Source: Blautia sp. An249
GTDB lineage: Bacteria > Bacillota > Clostridia > Lachnospirales > Lachnospiraceae
Assembly: GCF_002159835.1 (NCBI RefSeq)
Contig: NZ_NFJL01000003.1
Coordinates: 1 to 64,000, forward strand
Reading direction: 5' to 3'
Length of the DNA stretch: 64,000 bases
Shown piece by piece: positions 1 to 9,845 of the stretch. Each line of letters starts with the position of its first letter. Within the stretch, counting starts at the first letter, position 1. Made by a program: the position numbers and the translations under genes. A model generated the notes under the pieces. That model was given only the letters and a program-made list of their open reading frames with translations, was not told the DNA's origin and made no database searches.

Positions 1-91
1 TAAAAATTTGACACAAAAAAAGCAGGTTTTATAAGGCCTACAAGTGATTTTTCATTTATTCAACTGTCAAACTCCCGGCCAGGCTCAGGAG

Positions 92-220
92 ATGGCAAAA
101 GAGTTTCTGGAGAAAGGCAAAGATGAAAAAGAGATGGAACTGGAGGATGTCTTTGACCGGATTTTCGAGGAGGAGCAGAAAAAAAAGAAAGAAAAATCAC
201 AGAAACGGAAGGAATCCTGA
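92..220 (+). CDS. Lys/Glu-rich 3' end of an unrecognised ORF
   Basis: A 42-codon frame from the ATG at 92 ends at TGA 218-220. The peptide is very rich in Lys and Glu and ends in a basic tail. The frame stays open back to a TAA at 32-34, but the bases before about 85 are AT-rich and do not look coding. This may be a small protein, a gene 3' end, or a fragment left by a rearrangement at the window edge. No family is recognised. The pheST promoter begins 10 bases after the stop. Confidence 0.3.
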   Translation: MAKEFLEKGKDEKEMELEDVFDRIFEEEQKKKKEKSQKRKES

Positions 221-230
221 AATCTGCTAC

Positions 231-259
231 TTGACAGAATTTCTTTTTACAGATAAAAT
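231..259 (+). promoter_or_regulatory. pheST promoter
   Basis: TTGACA at 231-236 and TAAAAT at 254-259 are separated by exactly 17 bases. This is a near-consensus housekeeping promoter directly before the T-box leader, with transcription expected to start near 266. Confidence 0.75.
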
Positions 260-265
260 AACAAA

Positions 266-520
266 AGTATAAATAAGAAAAAGCAAGGAAAGTGTCAGTA
301 GAAATAATTTTTCTATCAGAGAGAGGAGATCATCGGCTGAAAGTCACCTTTAGTTCAGAATTATTTTGAGATTCCCACTGGAGCTGCTTCTCTGAAAACA
401 GTAGGAGATGCCGTTTGCTGCGCGTTAAGCAGATGAGTGCCTGCATAAGCAAAGAAGATATGCAGGAAACAGGGTGGTACCGCGAGATAGCTTCGTCCCT
501 TTTGGGGATGGAGCTTTTTT
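266..520 (+). promoter_or_regulatory. T-box leader of pheST
   Basis: The leader carries the T-box core AGGGTGGTACCGCG at 471-484, which pairs with the acceptor end of uncharged tRNA in this riboswitch class. A stem I-like region lies at about 320-420, and a terminator hairpin ending in a T run follows at 489-520. The downstream gene is pheS, so the sensed tRNA should be tRNA-Phe. A TTC triplet at 389-391, in the position expected for the specifier loop, is a candidate specifier, but I did not fold the RNA. Confidence 0.9.
489..520 (+). terminator. T-box attenuator terminator
   Basis: The arm AGCTTCGTCCC (489-499) pairs with GGGGATGGAGCT (503-514, allowing G-U pairs) around a short loop, and six T residues follow at 515-520. 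It is mutually exclusive with the antiterminator formed by the upstream T-box core. Confidence 0.8.
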
Positions 521-521
521 A

Positions 522-646
522 TTTAATAGGAAACTGCGTTCCCTATTAAACAAAACGCTCCGCGTGGATCGCACTGCGTCGGAGTGGAAGAAGGCGCTTT
601 GCGCCCCCGCCGCAGGCGGAGAATCCTGCGAGCAGGATTCTTTTTT
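522..646. repeat. Dispersed hairpin-rich repeat, family A copy 1
   Basis: A 125-base segment found again almost unchanged at 22097-22220 (one substitution and one missing C by eye). It is a chain of hairpins: TTTAATAGG/CCCTATTAAA, CGCTCCG/CGGAGTG, GGCGC/GCGCC, and GAATCCTGC/GCAGGATTC followed by a T run. It starts directly at the T run of the T-box terminator. The sequence TTTTTTATTTAA occurs on both sides (515-526 and 641-652), like a target duplication. It has no coding potential I can defend. Confidence 0.8.
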
Positions 647-687
647 ATTTAAAAGATTGTTAAAAAAGTAAAGGAGAGAATAGAGAC

Positions 688-1713
688 ATGGATATGAAGC
701 AGAAACTGGAAGCGCTTCATGAGGAAGCCAGGAAAAAGATTATGGAGTCGGGAAACCTGGATAAACTCAATGAAGTGAGAGTTGCCTATCTCGGAAAAAA
801 AGGCGAACTGACAGCTATTTTAAAAAGTATGAAGGATGTGGCGCCGGAAGACCGTCCCAAGGTAGGACAGCTTGTCAATGAGACAAGAAGCCGGATTGAA
901 GGACTTCTGGAAAACCATAAGAAAGCGCTGGCAGACGCAAAACGGGAAGCCCAGTTAAAGGCAGAAGTGATTGATGTGACACTTCCCGCTAAGAAAGCAA
1001 GAATCGGCCACCGCCATCCGAATACCATCGCACTGGAAGAAGTAGAGCGTATTTTCGTGGGAATGGGCTATGAAGTGGTAGAAGGTCCGGAAGTGGAATA
1101 CCAGGACTACAACTTTACCAAACTGAATATCCCGGAGGATCATCCTGCCAGAGACGAACAGGATACTTTTTTCATTAATAAAGAAATCTGTCTGCGTTCT
1201 CAGACGTCTCCGGTACAGGCGCGTACCATGGAACAGGGAAAACTCCCGATTCGTATGATTGCGCCGGGAAGAGTGTTCCGTTCTGACGAAGTGGACGCGA
1301 CCCATTCTCCTTCTTTCCATCAGATTGAAGGACTTGTGATTGATAAAAATATTACATTTGCAGATCTGAAGGGAACCCTGGAAGAGTTTGCTAAAGAATT
1401 ATTCGGACCGGAAACAAAGACCAAGTTCCGTCCTCATCATTTCCCGTTTACAGAGCCAAGTGCAGAAGTGGATGTTTCCTGCTTCAAATGCGGCGGCAAA
1501 GGATGCCGTTTCTGTAAAGGATCCGGATGGATTGAGATTCTGGGCTGCGGCATGGTGCATCCAAACGTTCTGCGTATGTGCGGAATTGACCCGGAAGAAT
1601 ACACCGGATTTGCTTTCGGTGTGGGTCTTGAGAGAATTGCCCTGCTGAAATATGAAATTGATGATATGCGTCTCTTATACGAAAACGATATTCGTTTCCT
1701 GAACCAGTTCTAA
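688..1713 (+). CDS. pheS: Phenylalanine--tRNA ligase alpha subunit
   Basis: This is the catalytic alpha chain of the alpha2-beta2 enzyme that charges tRNA-Phe in the cytoplasm. At 341 aa it has the usual length. A coiled-coil N-terminus (about residues 1-85) binds tRNA. The class II core follows, with the FRSDEVDATHSPSFHQIEG motif 2 region and the C-terminal GFAFGVGLERIALL motif 3. The start at 688 has AAGGAGAG 8 bases upstream. pheT follows after 54 bases, and both genes lie behind the Phe T-box, so expression should rise when tRNA-Phe is uncharged. An unusual but known Cys cluster (CFKCGGKGCRFC) sits inside the catalytic domain. Confidence 0.97.
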   Translation: MDMKQKLEALHEEARKKIMESGNLDKLNEVRVAYLGKKGELTAILKSMKDVAPEDRPKVGQLVNETRSRIEGLLENHKKALADAKREAQLKAEVIDVTLPAKKARIGHRHPNTIALEEVERIFVGMGYEVVEGPEVEYQDYNFTKLNIPEDHPARDEQDTFFINKEICLRSQTSPVQARTMEQGKLPIRMIAPGRVFRSDEVDATHSPSFHQIEGLVIDKNITFADLKGTLEEFAKELFGPETKTKFRPHHFPFTEPSAEVDVSCFKCGGKGCRFCKGSGWIEILGCGMVHPNVLRMCGIDPEEYTGFAFGVGLERIALLKYEIDDMRLLYENDIRFLNQF

Positions 1714-1767
1714 GAGAACAGACGACCAGGCTTATAGGTAAAGAATGAAATAGAGAGGATTGGAAAA

Positions 1768-4185
1768 ATGAATACTTCATTATCATGGATTAAAATGTAT
1801 GTGCCGGATCTGGATGTCACGGCCCAGGAATATATGGATGCAATGACATTATCCGGTACAAAGGTAGAAGGTTATGAAATTTTAGATGCCGACCTGGATA
1901 AAATTATCATCGGCCAGATTGAAAAAATTGAGAAGCATCCGGATGCAGATAAACTGATTGTCTGCCAGGTAAACGTTGGAAAGGAAACCGTTCAGATTGT
2001 AACCGGAGCGCCCAATGTAAAAGAAGGCGATAAGATTCCGGTGGTACTGGACGGCGGAAGAGTGGCCGGAGGCCACGATGGAAAGAAGACACCGGGCGGA
2101 ATTGAAATTAAAAAGGGCAAACTGCGCGGCGTGGAATCCTGCGGTATGATGTGTTCCATCGAGGAACTGGGAAGCAACCGGGAAATGTATCCGGAAGCTC
2201 CGGAAAACGGAATTTATATTTTCCCGGAAGATGCGGTTGTAGGAGAGAGTGCGGTAAAGGCTCTGGGACTGGATGACGTAGTTTTTGAATACGAAATCAC
2301 CTCAAACCGTGTAGACTGTTACGGAGTTCTGGGAATTGCCAGAGAAGCTGCAGCGACCTTTAATAAAAAGTTCCATATGCCGGAGGTACAGGAAACTGGA
2401 AACAGCGAGAAAGCAGAGGATTATATCAAAGTAACAGTCAAAGATCCGGAGCTCTGCCCCAGATATTGCGCCAGAGTAGTAAAAAATGTGAAAATCGGTC
2501 CTTCTCCTAAATGGATGCAGAGATGTCTGGCTTCCAACGGAATCCGTCCCATTAACAACCTGGTAGATATTACCAACTATGTAATGGAAGAATATGGACA
2601 GCCCATGCATGCTTACGATCTGGATACCATCGAAGGCAGAGAGATTATTGTACGCCGGGCAGACAAAAATGAGAAATTTGTCACCCTGGACGGTCAGGAA
2701 AGAGAGATGGATGATTCTGTTTTAATGATCTGCGACGGAGAAAAAGCCGTGGGAATTGCCGGAATCATGGGTGGAGAAAACTCTATGATTACCGACCAGG
2801 TAAAAACTGTTTTATTTGAAGCAGCCTGCTTTAACGGAACCAATATCCGTCTGTCTTCTAAGAAAATCGGTCTTCGTACAGACGCTTCCGGAAAGTTCGA
2901 AAAAGGACTGGATCCCAACAATGCACAGGCAGCCATTGACCGTGCCTGCCAGTTAATGGAGGAGCTGGGCGCCGGTGAAGTTGTAGGCGGAATTGTAGAC
3001 GTATGCAGCGAGACGAGAGAGCCTTCCCGGGTAAAATTCGAGCCGGAGAAAATCAATGCTCTTCTTGGAACCAGCCTTACGAAAGAAGAAATGCTGGACT
3101 ACCTGAATCGGGTAGAGCTTTCTTATGATGAAGAAACCAATGAAATCGTGGCTCCTACTTTCCGTCAGGATATACATTGCATGGCAGATGTGGCAGAAGA
3201 AATTGTCCGTTTCTACGGTTATGACAAAGTACCTACAACTCTGCCGACCGGAGAGGCTACCACAGGAAAACTGTCCTTTAAACTGAGAATCGAAGAGATT
3301 GCCAGAGATATTGCAGAATACTGCGGATTCTCTCAGGGAATGACCTATTCTTTTGAAAGTCCGAAAGTATTTGACAAGCTGCTGCTTCCCCAGGACAGTC
3401 CTTTTAGACAGGCCATTCCCATCAGCAACCCTCTGGGAGAAGACTACAGTATTATGAGAACGATTTCCTTAAACGGAATGCTGACTTCCCTGGCTACCAA
3501 TTATAACCGCAGAAACAAAGACGTGCGTCTTTATGAACTGGGGAATGTTTACCTTCCTGAAGAACTTCCCTTAAAAGAACTTCCTGACGAACGGATGAAA
3601 TTCACCCTTGGCATGTACGGAAAAGGTGATTTCTTCGAAATGAAGGGCGTCTGCGAAGAATTCTTTGAAAAAGTGGGAATGAAAGACAAATTTACTTACG
3701 ATCCCAATAGCGGAAAACCCTTCCTGCATCCGGGAAGACAGGCTGATATTTTCTATCAGGGAACTGTCGTAGGATATTTAGGCGAGGTACATCCTGTCGT
3801 GGCTGAGACTTATGGAATCGGAGAAAAAACGTATGTGGCAGTGATTGATATTCCCACAGTTCTGGAATATGCTTCTTTCAGTCACAAATATACGGGAATT
3901 GCCAAATATCCGGCTGTCACAAGGGATTTAAGTATGGTAGTTCCCAAAGAAGTTCTGGCCGGACAGATTGAAGATATTTTAAGACAGCGGGGCGGAAAAA
4001 TTCTGGAAAGCTGCAGTTTATTTGACATCTACGAGGGAAGCCAGATTAAAAACGGTTATAAATCAATGGCTTATTCCCTTGTTTTCAGAGCCCATGACAA
4101 AACTCTGGAAGAATCAGAAATCAATGGTGCCATGAAGAAAATCTTAAACGGACTGACAGGTCTTGGAATAGAGTTGAGAAGTTGA
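1768..4185 (+). CDS. pheT: Phenylalanine--tRNA ligase beta subunit
   Basis: This is the beta chain (805 aa, normal length) of the PheRS tetramer. It holds an EMAP/OB-type tRNA-binding domain near residues 40-155, the B3/B4 editing region that clears Tyr-tRNA-Phe, a B5 domain, a degenerate class II core, and a C-terminal ferredoxin-fold anticodon-binding domain (from about residue 710, containing KYPAVTRDLSMVV). AGAGAGG precedes the ATG. The next gene begins one base after this stop, which indicates co-transcription. Confidence 0.97.
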   Translation: MNTSLSWIKMYVPDLDVTAQEYMDAMTLSGTKVEGYEILDADLDKIIIGQIEKIEKHPDADKLIVCQVNVGKETVQIVTGAPNVKEGDKIPVVLDGGRVAGGHDGKKTPGGIEIKKGKLRGVESCGMMCSIEELGSNREMYPEAPENGIYIFPEDAVVGESAVKALGLDDVVFEYEITSNRVDCYGVLGIAREAAATFNKKFHMPEVQETGNSEKAEDYIKVTVKDPELCPRYCARVVKNVKIGPSPKWMQRCLASNGIRPINNLVDITNYVMEEYGQPMHAYDLDTIEGREIIVRRADKNEKFVTLDGQEREMDDSVLMICDGEKAVGIAGIMGGENSMITDQVKTVLFEAACFNGTNIRLSSKKIGLRTDASGKFEKGLDPNNAQAAIDRACQLMEELGAGEVVGGIVDVCSETREPSRVKFEPEKINALLGTSLTKEEMLDYLNRVELSYDEETNEIVAPTFRQDIHCMADVAEEIVRFYGYDKVPTTLPTGEATTGKLSFKLRIEEIARDIAEYCGFSQGMTYSFESPKVFDKLLLPQDSPFRQAIPISNPLGEDYSIMRTISLNGMLTSLATNYNRRNKDVRLYELGNVYLPEELPLKELPDERMKFTLGMYGKGDFFEMKGVCEEFFEKVGMKDKFTYDPNSGKPFLHPGRQADIFYQGTVVGYLGEVHPVVAETYGIGEKTYVAVIDIPTVLEYASFSHKYTGIAKYPAVTRDLSMVVPKEVLAGQIEDILRQRGGKILESCSLFDIYEGSQIKNGYKSMAYSLVFRAHDKTLEESEINGAMKKILNGLTGLGIELRS

Positions 4186-4186
4186 T

Positions 4187-4795
4187 ATGAAATTATATAT
4201 TATGCGTCACGGGGAGACGGTATGGAATAGTCTGAGAAAACTGCAGGGGACAGCCGACATCCCTTTAAATGAAAACGGAATCCGTCTGGCCGAAATCACC
4301 GGAAAGGCTCTGGCGGAGGTTCCCTTTGACTTCGCTGTTTCAAGTCCTTTAAGCCGGGCAGTGGAAACTGCCCGGCTGGTTCTGAAAGGAAGAGAGATTC
4401 CCATCTATACAGACGAACGTATCCGGGAGATTGATTTCGGAGAAATGGAAGGCAGCAGTATTGAAGACGGGATGAAAGGCGCTTACGGAGAGAACTACAA
4501 AAGATTTTTCCAGATGCCCTTTGCCTTTCAGGCGCCCAAAGGAGGAGAAAGTATCTGGGATATTTGTGCCAGAACCAAAGAATTCTGGGATGAACTGATA
4601 CGGATTCCTGAATATCAGGAAAAAACCATTCTGATTACTGCCCACGGATGTGCAGTACGGGCGCTGCTTCAGACGGCTTACGGCGAAACCGGGGATTTCT
4701 GGCACGGAAAGGTCCCGCCTAACTGCAGCGTGAACATTCTGGAGGTAAAAGACCAAAAAGCGGTCTTTCTGGAAGAAGATAAGACCTATTATTAA
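4187..4795 (+). CDS. Histidine phosphatase family protein
   Basis: A 202-aa member of the phosphoglycerate-mutase-like histidine phosphatases. The catalytic RHG motif is at residues 7-9 (MRHGETVWN), a second-site Arg/Glu follows (IREIDFGEMEG), and the second catalytic His lies in ITAHGCAVRALL. These enzymes hydrolyse phosphomonoesters through a phospho-His. The substrate cannot be read from the sequence; alpha-ribazole or sugar phosphatases are close relatives. It starts one base after pheT and precedes queA, so it belongs to the pheST transcription unit. Confidence 0.85.
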   Translation: MKLYIMRHGETVWNSLRKLQGTADIPLNENGIRLAEITGKALAEVPFDFAVSSPLSRAVETARLVLKGREIPIYTDERIREIDFGEMEGSSIEDGMKGAYGENYKRFFQMPFAFQAPKGGESIWDICARTKEFWDELIRIPEYQEKTILITAHGCAVRALLQTAYGETGDFWHGKVPPNCSVNILEVKDQKAVFLEEDKTYY

Positions 4796-4820
4796 TTTGT
4801 GAAAGGTTCGGTACACAGGA

Positions 4821-5846
4821 ATGAAGACATCTGATTTTTACTATGATTTACCCCAGGAGTTAATCGCGCAGGATCCTCTGGAAGATCGGAGTTCTTCCAG
4901 ACTGCTGCACCTGGACAGAAACAGCGGGAAAATAGACCACGGAGTATTTTCCGATATTCTTTCGTATCTGAATCCGGGGGATTGTCTGGTAATTAATGAT
5001 ACAAAGGTAATCCCGGCCCGCCTTTACGGACATAAAGAAGACACAGGAGCTCTGATAGAGATTCTGCTTTTGAAGCGCAGGGAAAATAATATCTGGGAAA
5101 CACTGGTGAAACCGGGAAAGAAAGCCCGCCCGGGTGCTAAAATTGTTTTCGGAAACGGGATTTTAAAGGGAGAAGTGCTGGATATTGTGGAAGAGGGAAA
5201 CCGTCTGATACAGTTTACTTATGAAGGGATTTTTGAAGAGATCCTGGATCAGTTGGGAGAGATGCCTCTGCCCCCCTATATCACCCATAAGCTAAAAGAC
5301 AAGAACCGTTATCAGACGGTATATGCAAAGCATGAAGGATCTGCGGCAGCGCCCACAGCCGGCCTTCACTTTACCAAAGAACTGCTGGAAAAAGTAGAGG
5401 CCATGGGTGTAAAGATCGCCCATGTCACCCTTCATGTGGGACTGGGCACATTTCGTCCGGTGAAAGTGGAGGACGTGGAGAAACATCACATGCATTCTGA
5501 GCTTTACATTGTGGAAGAAGATCAGGCTGAGATGATAAATGAAACGAAGAAAGCAGGAGGAAGGATTATCTGTGTAGGCACCACAAGCTGCCGGACACTG
5601 GAATCCGCCGCCCAAAAGGACGGATATTTAAAGGCAGGAAGCGGATGGACAGACATTTTTATCTATCCCGGTTATCAGTTTAAAATCATGGATGGTCTGA
5701 TCACCAACTTCCATCTGCCGGAGTCCACCCTGTTAATGCTGGTATCCGCCTTTGCGGACAAAGAAAAGATCATGCATGCCTATGAAGAAGCTGTGAAAGA
5801 GCGTTACCGTTTCTTCTCTTTCGGGGATGCGATGTTTATAGGATGA
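4821..5846 (+). CDS. queA: S-adenosylmethionine:tRNA ribosyltransferase-isomerase
   Basis: QueA transfers and isomerises the ribosyl group of SAM onto preQ1 at tRNA position 34 to form epoxyqueuosine. The 341-aa length and the motifs near the N-terminus ([20 protein letters not shown]), the [13 protein letters not shown] segment and the C-terminal [19 protein letters not shown] are diagnostic. It lies 25 bases behind the histidine phosphatase gene. A QueG-like Fe-S protein that could act on the next queuosine step is encoded far away at 32501, though that assignment is only family-level. Confidence 0.96.
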   Translation: MKTSDFYYDLPQELIAQDPLEDRSSSRLLHLDRNSGKIDHGVFSDILSYLNPGDCLVINDTKVIPARLYGHKEDTGALIEILLLKRRENNIWETLVKPGKKARPGAKIVFGNGILKGEVLDIVEEGNRLIQFTYEGIFEEILDQLGEMPLPPYITHKLKDKNRYQTVYAKHEGSAAAPTAGLHFTKELLEKVEAMGVKIAHVTLHVGLGTFRPVKVEDVEKHHMHSELYIVEEDQAEMINETKKAGGRIICVGTTSCRTLESAAQKDGYLKAGSGWTDIFIYPGYQFKIMDGLITNFHLPESTLLMLVSAFADKEKIMHAYEEAVKERYRFFSFGDAMFIG

Positions 5847-5859
5847 ACAGGGAGGGGTT

Positions 5860-6315
5860 ATGAAAATACTGGACGGAAGACCTTATATCCCGCAGATTCG
5901 GAAACTGATTGAAGAATATACCAGCTGGCTGGGGAGAGATTTGACTTTTCAGAATCTGGAAGAAGAGTTGCGGGATCCGGCCAAAAAATATACTCCGCCT
6001 CAGGGAGAAGTGTTGGTGGCAGAGGAAGCCGGCCGGATTATCGGGATGATTGCCTATCACAGACATACAGATAGACGGTGTGAAATGAAACGATTGTATG
6101 TAAATCCGGAGTATCGGGGAAGAAACGCAGGGGAACGGCTGATCGAGACACTGATAGAACATGCAAAAGCGGCCGGCTATCAGGAAATGGTACTGGATTC
6201 TATTGTTTCGCTGCATGCAGCTATTCATCTGTATAAGAAATTTGGATTTCAGGAATGCGAGCCGTATTATGAAAATCCCATGAGCGACGCGATTTATATG
6301 AGAAGGGCATTGTAG
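5860..6315 (+). CDS. GNAT family N-acetyltransferase
   Basis: A 151-aa acetyl-CoA-dependent transferase. The GNAT motif A is visible as MKRLYVNPEYRGRNAGERLI, in which the R/Q-x-x-G-x-G/A loop binds the pyrophosphate of acetyl-CoA, followed by the YKKFGFQECEPYYENP C-terminal strand. The substrate is unknown. GGGAGGGG sits just upstream of the ATG and the gene is 13 bases behind queA. The transcription unit ends at a hairpin that overlaps its stop codon. Confidence 0.85.
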   Translation: MKILDGRPYIPQIRKLIEEYTSWLGRDLTFQNLEEELRDPAKKYTPPQGEVLVAEEAGRIIGMIAYHRHTDRRCEMKRLYVNPEYRGRNAGERLIETLIEHAKAAGYQEMVLDSIVSLHAAIHLYKKFGFQECEPYYENPMSDAIYMRRAL

Positions 6316-6334
6316 AAAGCTGCAATGTCCTTTT
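6305..6334 (+). terminator. Terminator of the pheST-queA unit
   Basis: GGGCATTG (6305-6312) pairs with CAATGTCC (6323-6330) with one G-U pair and is followed by TTTT. The left arm overlaps the last codons of the GNAT gene. The rest of the gap up to 6543 is AT-rich and shows nothing I can assign. Confidence 0.6.
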
Positions 6335-6543
6335 GCAATTGGTGCTGCCCTGGTTCGGGAATCATAATTTGTCAGTAAATTTTTACATAAATTTAAAAAA
6401 GTATTAATTCCATAAATAAAAAAATATTGTAAATTGTTTATATAAAAGCGAATGATTATCCTATAAATTTATCACTTCATAGATTGTGACATTTTCGATA
6501 AAATATTCTAAAAGGAGAACGATTACTAAGGAAGGGCAGAAAA

Positions 6544-6885
6544 GTGGACAATAGTGTGAATGGGAAAATCAAGGAAATTGCGGTAAAATTGCGTAAAATA
6601 CGGGAACTGAAAGGTCTGACCAGGGAGAAGTTCTGTGAGTCTCTGGGAGAAAACAGCGAATACTGGGGTCTGATTGAACGAGGAGAACAGCCAATCAGTC
6701 TGGCGAAACTTCTTCAGGTATGTGAAGTTTACAATATTCCCATAGAAAGTCTGATTACACTGGAGTATGACAAACTGGAAGACAGCCAGTTACGGCAGGA
6801 TATTAATCATCTTCTGAGCCAGTGCAAAGGGAAACAACTGGAAGTGATTTTAAAATTTATTGAAGATATTGCCATGGCATTATAA
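6544..6885 (+). CDS. XRE-family helix-turn-helix regulator
   Basis: A 113-aa protein with a Cro/C1-type HTH at about residues 10-65 (LRKIRELKGLTREKFCESLG, then the recognition helix region NSEYWGLIERGEQPISLAKLL). A short helical tail follows that could dimerise. The start is a GTG at 6544 with GGAAGGG 8 bases upstream. It stands alone between a GNAT gene and its own strong terminator. It is not next to a phage gene or an obvious target operon. Similar HTH proteins in Clostridia act as stationary-phase or SinR-like regulators, but the target here is unknown. Confidence 0.8.
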   Translation: MDNSVNGKIKEIAVKLRKIRELKGLTREKFCESLGENSEYWGLIERGEQPISLAKLLQVCEVYNIPIESLITLEYDKLEDSQLRQDINHLLSQCKGKQLEVILKFIEDIAMAL

Positions 6886-6886
6886 A

Positions 6887-6935
6887 CCCCCGGATACATA
6901 GAACGGCTTCGAACTATGTATTCGGGGCTTCTTTT
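6887..6935 (+). terminator. Rho-independent terminator
   Basis: CCCCCGGATACATAG and CTATGTATTCGGGG form a long stem around a GGCTTCGA-containing loop, followed by CTTCTTTT. It directly follows the XRE gene. Confidence 0.85.
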
Positions 6936-7025
6936 GTATAGAGGAACACATAAAAAGCTATGTATATCCTCTATAATTATATAGTTTTCCGGGGAAGAGT
7001 GCAAGAGAAAACAAAAGATTGCCTT

Positions 7026-7216
7026 AAAATTTTGTAACTATTCAGCCATGCATCTCGGATTCCCGCAGCTACCGCTGCTCTACCGCCGCTTACGCGGCTG
7101 AATCCTCGATTACGGCTAAACGCCATATGTCTGCTGATGGCAAAATTCCTCTGCAAGCAAGCTTGCGTTGTATTTTTGCCATCAGCAGCCGCATGGCTGA
7201 ATAATTACAAAATTTT
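7026..7216. repeat. Nested palindromic repeat, family B long copy
   Basis: A 191-base element bounded by 26-base inverted arms at 7026-7051 and 7191-7216 (AAAATTTTGTAACTATTCAG... against its complement, one mismatch). A second inverted pair lies inside, CTGCTGATGGCAAAA against TTTTTGCCATCAGCAG, with GCAAGC/GCTTGC at the centre. The first 70 bases (7034-7103) recur at 39965-40034 with three differences. The structure is like a MITE or an intergenic palindrome. It fills most of the 391-base gap between the XRE gene and the glycosyltransferase gene and has no ORF. Confidence 0.75.
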
Positions 7217-7277
7217 GGGAATGGCTGAAATTTTTTCATAGAATAAAGGGAAGTGTAATTTCAGAAAGGCGATTGAG

Positions 7278-8363
7278 ATGATAACCATAAGTCTCTGCAT
7301 GATAGTAAAGGATGAAGAAGACACTCTTGAAAGATGCCTGGAAGGAGTGGGGGAATGTGTGGACGAAATAATCATAGTAGATACAGGCTCAAAAGACAAT
7401 ACAAAGGCCATTGCCGGAAAATATACGGATAAACTCTATGACTTTCCATGGATAAAGGATTTTTCCGCCGCCAGAAATTATGGATTTTCCAAAGCCACCA
7501 AAGAATATTGTATGTGGATGGATGCAGATGATATACTTTCTGCAGAAAATGCACAGGCACTGCTGGAACTGAAGCAGGAACTGACAACAGAAACAGATAT
7601 TGTGATGATGCCTTACGAAACGGCGTTTGATGAAACCGGAGCGCCTGTATTCAGTTATTACAGAGAACGGATTGTGAAAAATCAGGAGAACTTTCGTTTT
7701 AAAGGCCGGGTTCATGAAGCCATTGCTCTGTCAGGGAAGATTTTCTATGCAGATATACCTGTCAGGCATCAGAAAACAAAAGAAGGGGACCATTTACGCA
7801 ACCTGAATATCTATGAAGAAATGGAAAGAGAGGGAGAAAATTTTTCTCCAAGGGATTTCTATTATTACGGAAGAGAATTACTTACTCATAGAAGATATGA
7901 AAAAGGGATACGAATTTTGACTGCTTTTCTGAAGACTCCGGACGGATGGATTGAAAATAAAATCGATGCCACCCGCCAGCTTTCTTATTGTTACGAACAG
8001 ACCGGAAGAAAAGAAGAGGCACTGAAAGCGCTGCTGGAAGGACTGGCGTATGATGTACCACGGGGAGAGACCTGTTGTGCTCTGGGAAGACACTTTTTGA
8101 ATCAGGGACAATATGAGCAGGCAGTATTCTGGTATCAGCAGGCACTCTATTCTAAAAAGAATAAGACTACCGGAGCTTTTGTTGAGGAGGATTGTTATGG
8201 ATTCCTTCCGGCTATCTCTCTGTGTATCTGTTATGATCGGATGGGAGATCAGAAAAAGGCAGAAATTTACAATGAACTTGCCGGAAGATACAAACCAGAA
8301 TCCCCGTATTATCTGCAAAATAAGGAGTATTTTAAGAAAAAAGAGAACTCAGGGGCAAATTGA
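7278..8363 (+). CDS. Glycosyltransferase family 2 protein with C-terminal TPR-like repeats
   Basis: A 361-aa GT-A fold transferase. The N-terminus ISLCMIVKDEEDTLERCL is typical of family 2, IIIVDTGSKDNT binds the nucleotide sugar, and MWMDADD is the metal-binding DxD region. Residues from about 195 onward form helical repeats of TPR type. It is 49 bases upstream of a collagen-like protein gene. In Clostridioides difficile a glycosyltransferase (SgtA) lies beside bclA3 and glycosylates that collagen-like spore protein, so a similar role here is a reasonable inference. The sugar and acceptor are not known. A CATAGAATA box at 7237-7245 resembles a sigma-K -10 element, but no matching -35 was seen. 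Confidence 0.85.
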   Translation: MITISLCMIVKDEEDTLERCLEGVGECVDEIIIVDTGSKDNTKAIAGKYTDKLYDFPWIKDFSAARNYGFSKATKEYCMWMDADDILSAENAQALLELKQELTTETDIVMMPYETAFDETGAPVFSYYRERIVKNQENFRFKGRVHEAIALSGKIFYADIPVRHQKTKEGDHLRNLNIYEEMEREGENFSPRDFYYYGRELLTHRRYEKGIRILTAFLKTPDGWIENKIDATRQLSYCYEQTGRKEEALKALLEGLAYDVPRGETCCALGRHFLNQGQYEQAVFWYQQALYSKKNKTTGAFVEEDCYGFLPAISLCICYDRMGDQKKAEIYNELAGRYKPESPYYLQNKEYFKKKENSGAN

Positions 8364-8379
8364 AAAAATGGACATATGA

Positions 8380-9561
<1,182 letters not shown>

Positions 9562-9574
9562 TCGAAAAGAAGAA

Positions 9575-9607
9575 GGGCCGGATGTCAGGAAAGAGGGCAT
9601 CCGGCCC
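9575..9607 (+). terminator. Stem-loop after the collagen-like gene
   Basis: GGGCCGGATG (9575-9584) and CATCCGGCCC (9598-9607) form a perfect 10-bp stem. No T run follows, so it may be a weak terminator or an mRNA-stabilising hairpin. Confidence 0.55.
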
Positions 9608-9655
9608 GAATGAATATTGTATACAAAAAGATACATTCTTTTTTGCTACAAGATA

Positions 9656-9684
9656 TTGATTTCTTTGAAGAGTAATGGTACTAT
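9656..9684 (+). promoter_or_regulatory. Promoter of the pyruvate formate-lyase operon
   Basis: TTGATT at 9656-9661 and TACTAT at 9679-9684 are 17 bases apart. A leader of about 155 bases follows before the ATG of pflB. No clear palindromic operator was found in it. Confidence 0.55.
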
Positions 9685-9845
9685 ATGTGCGTGTTAGGAA
9701 GAGATAACATCAGGAAACAACGGGGATTGCATGAAATTGGACGTTATGAGTGCAGAATCTTTTTGGGAAACCTGAAATACAGGAGGAACCAGCAGGATTT
9801 TATGTGAAATCTGTGTTTCATAAAAGAAAAAACAGGAGGTAATTT

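Noticed and set aside
474-671. 65-aa open frame across the T-box terminator and repeat A
   Set aside because: It runs through the T-box core and hairpins, has no ribosome binding site, and is not conserved in frame with anything recognisable.
7026-7216. tRNA or riboswitch in the hairpin-rich gap before the glycosyltransferase gene
   Set aside because: The structure is a nested palindrome shared with 39965-40040, without tRNA or known riboswitch core sequences.
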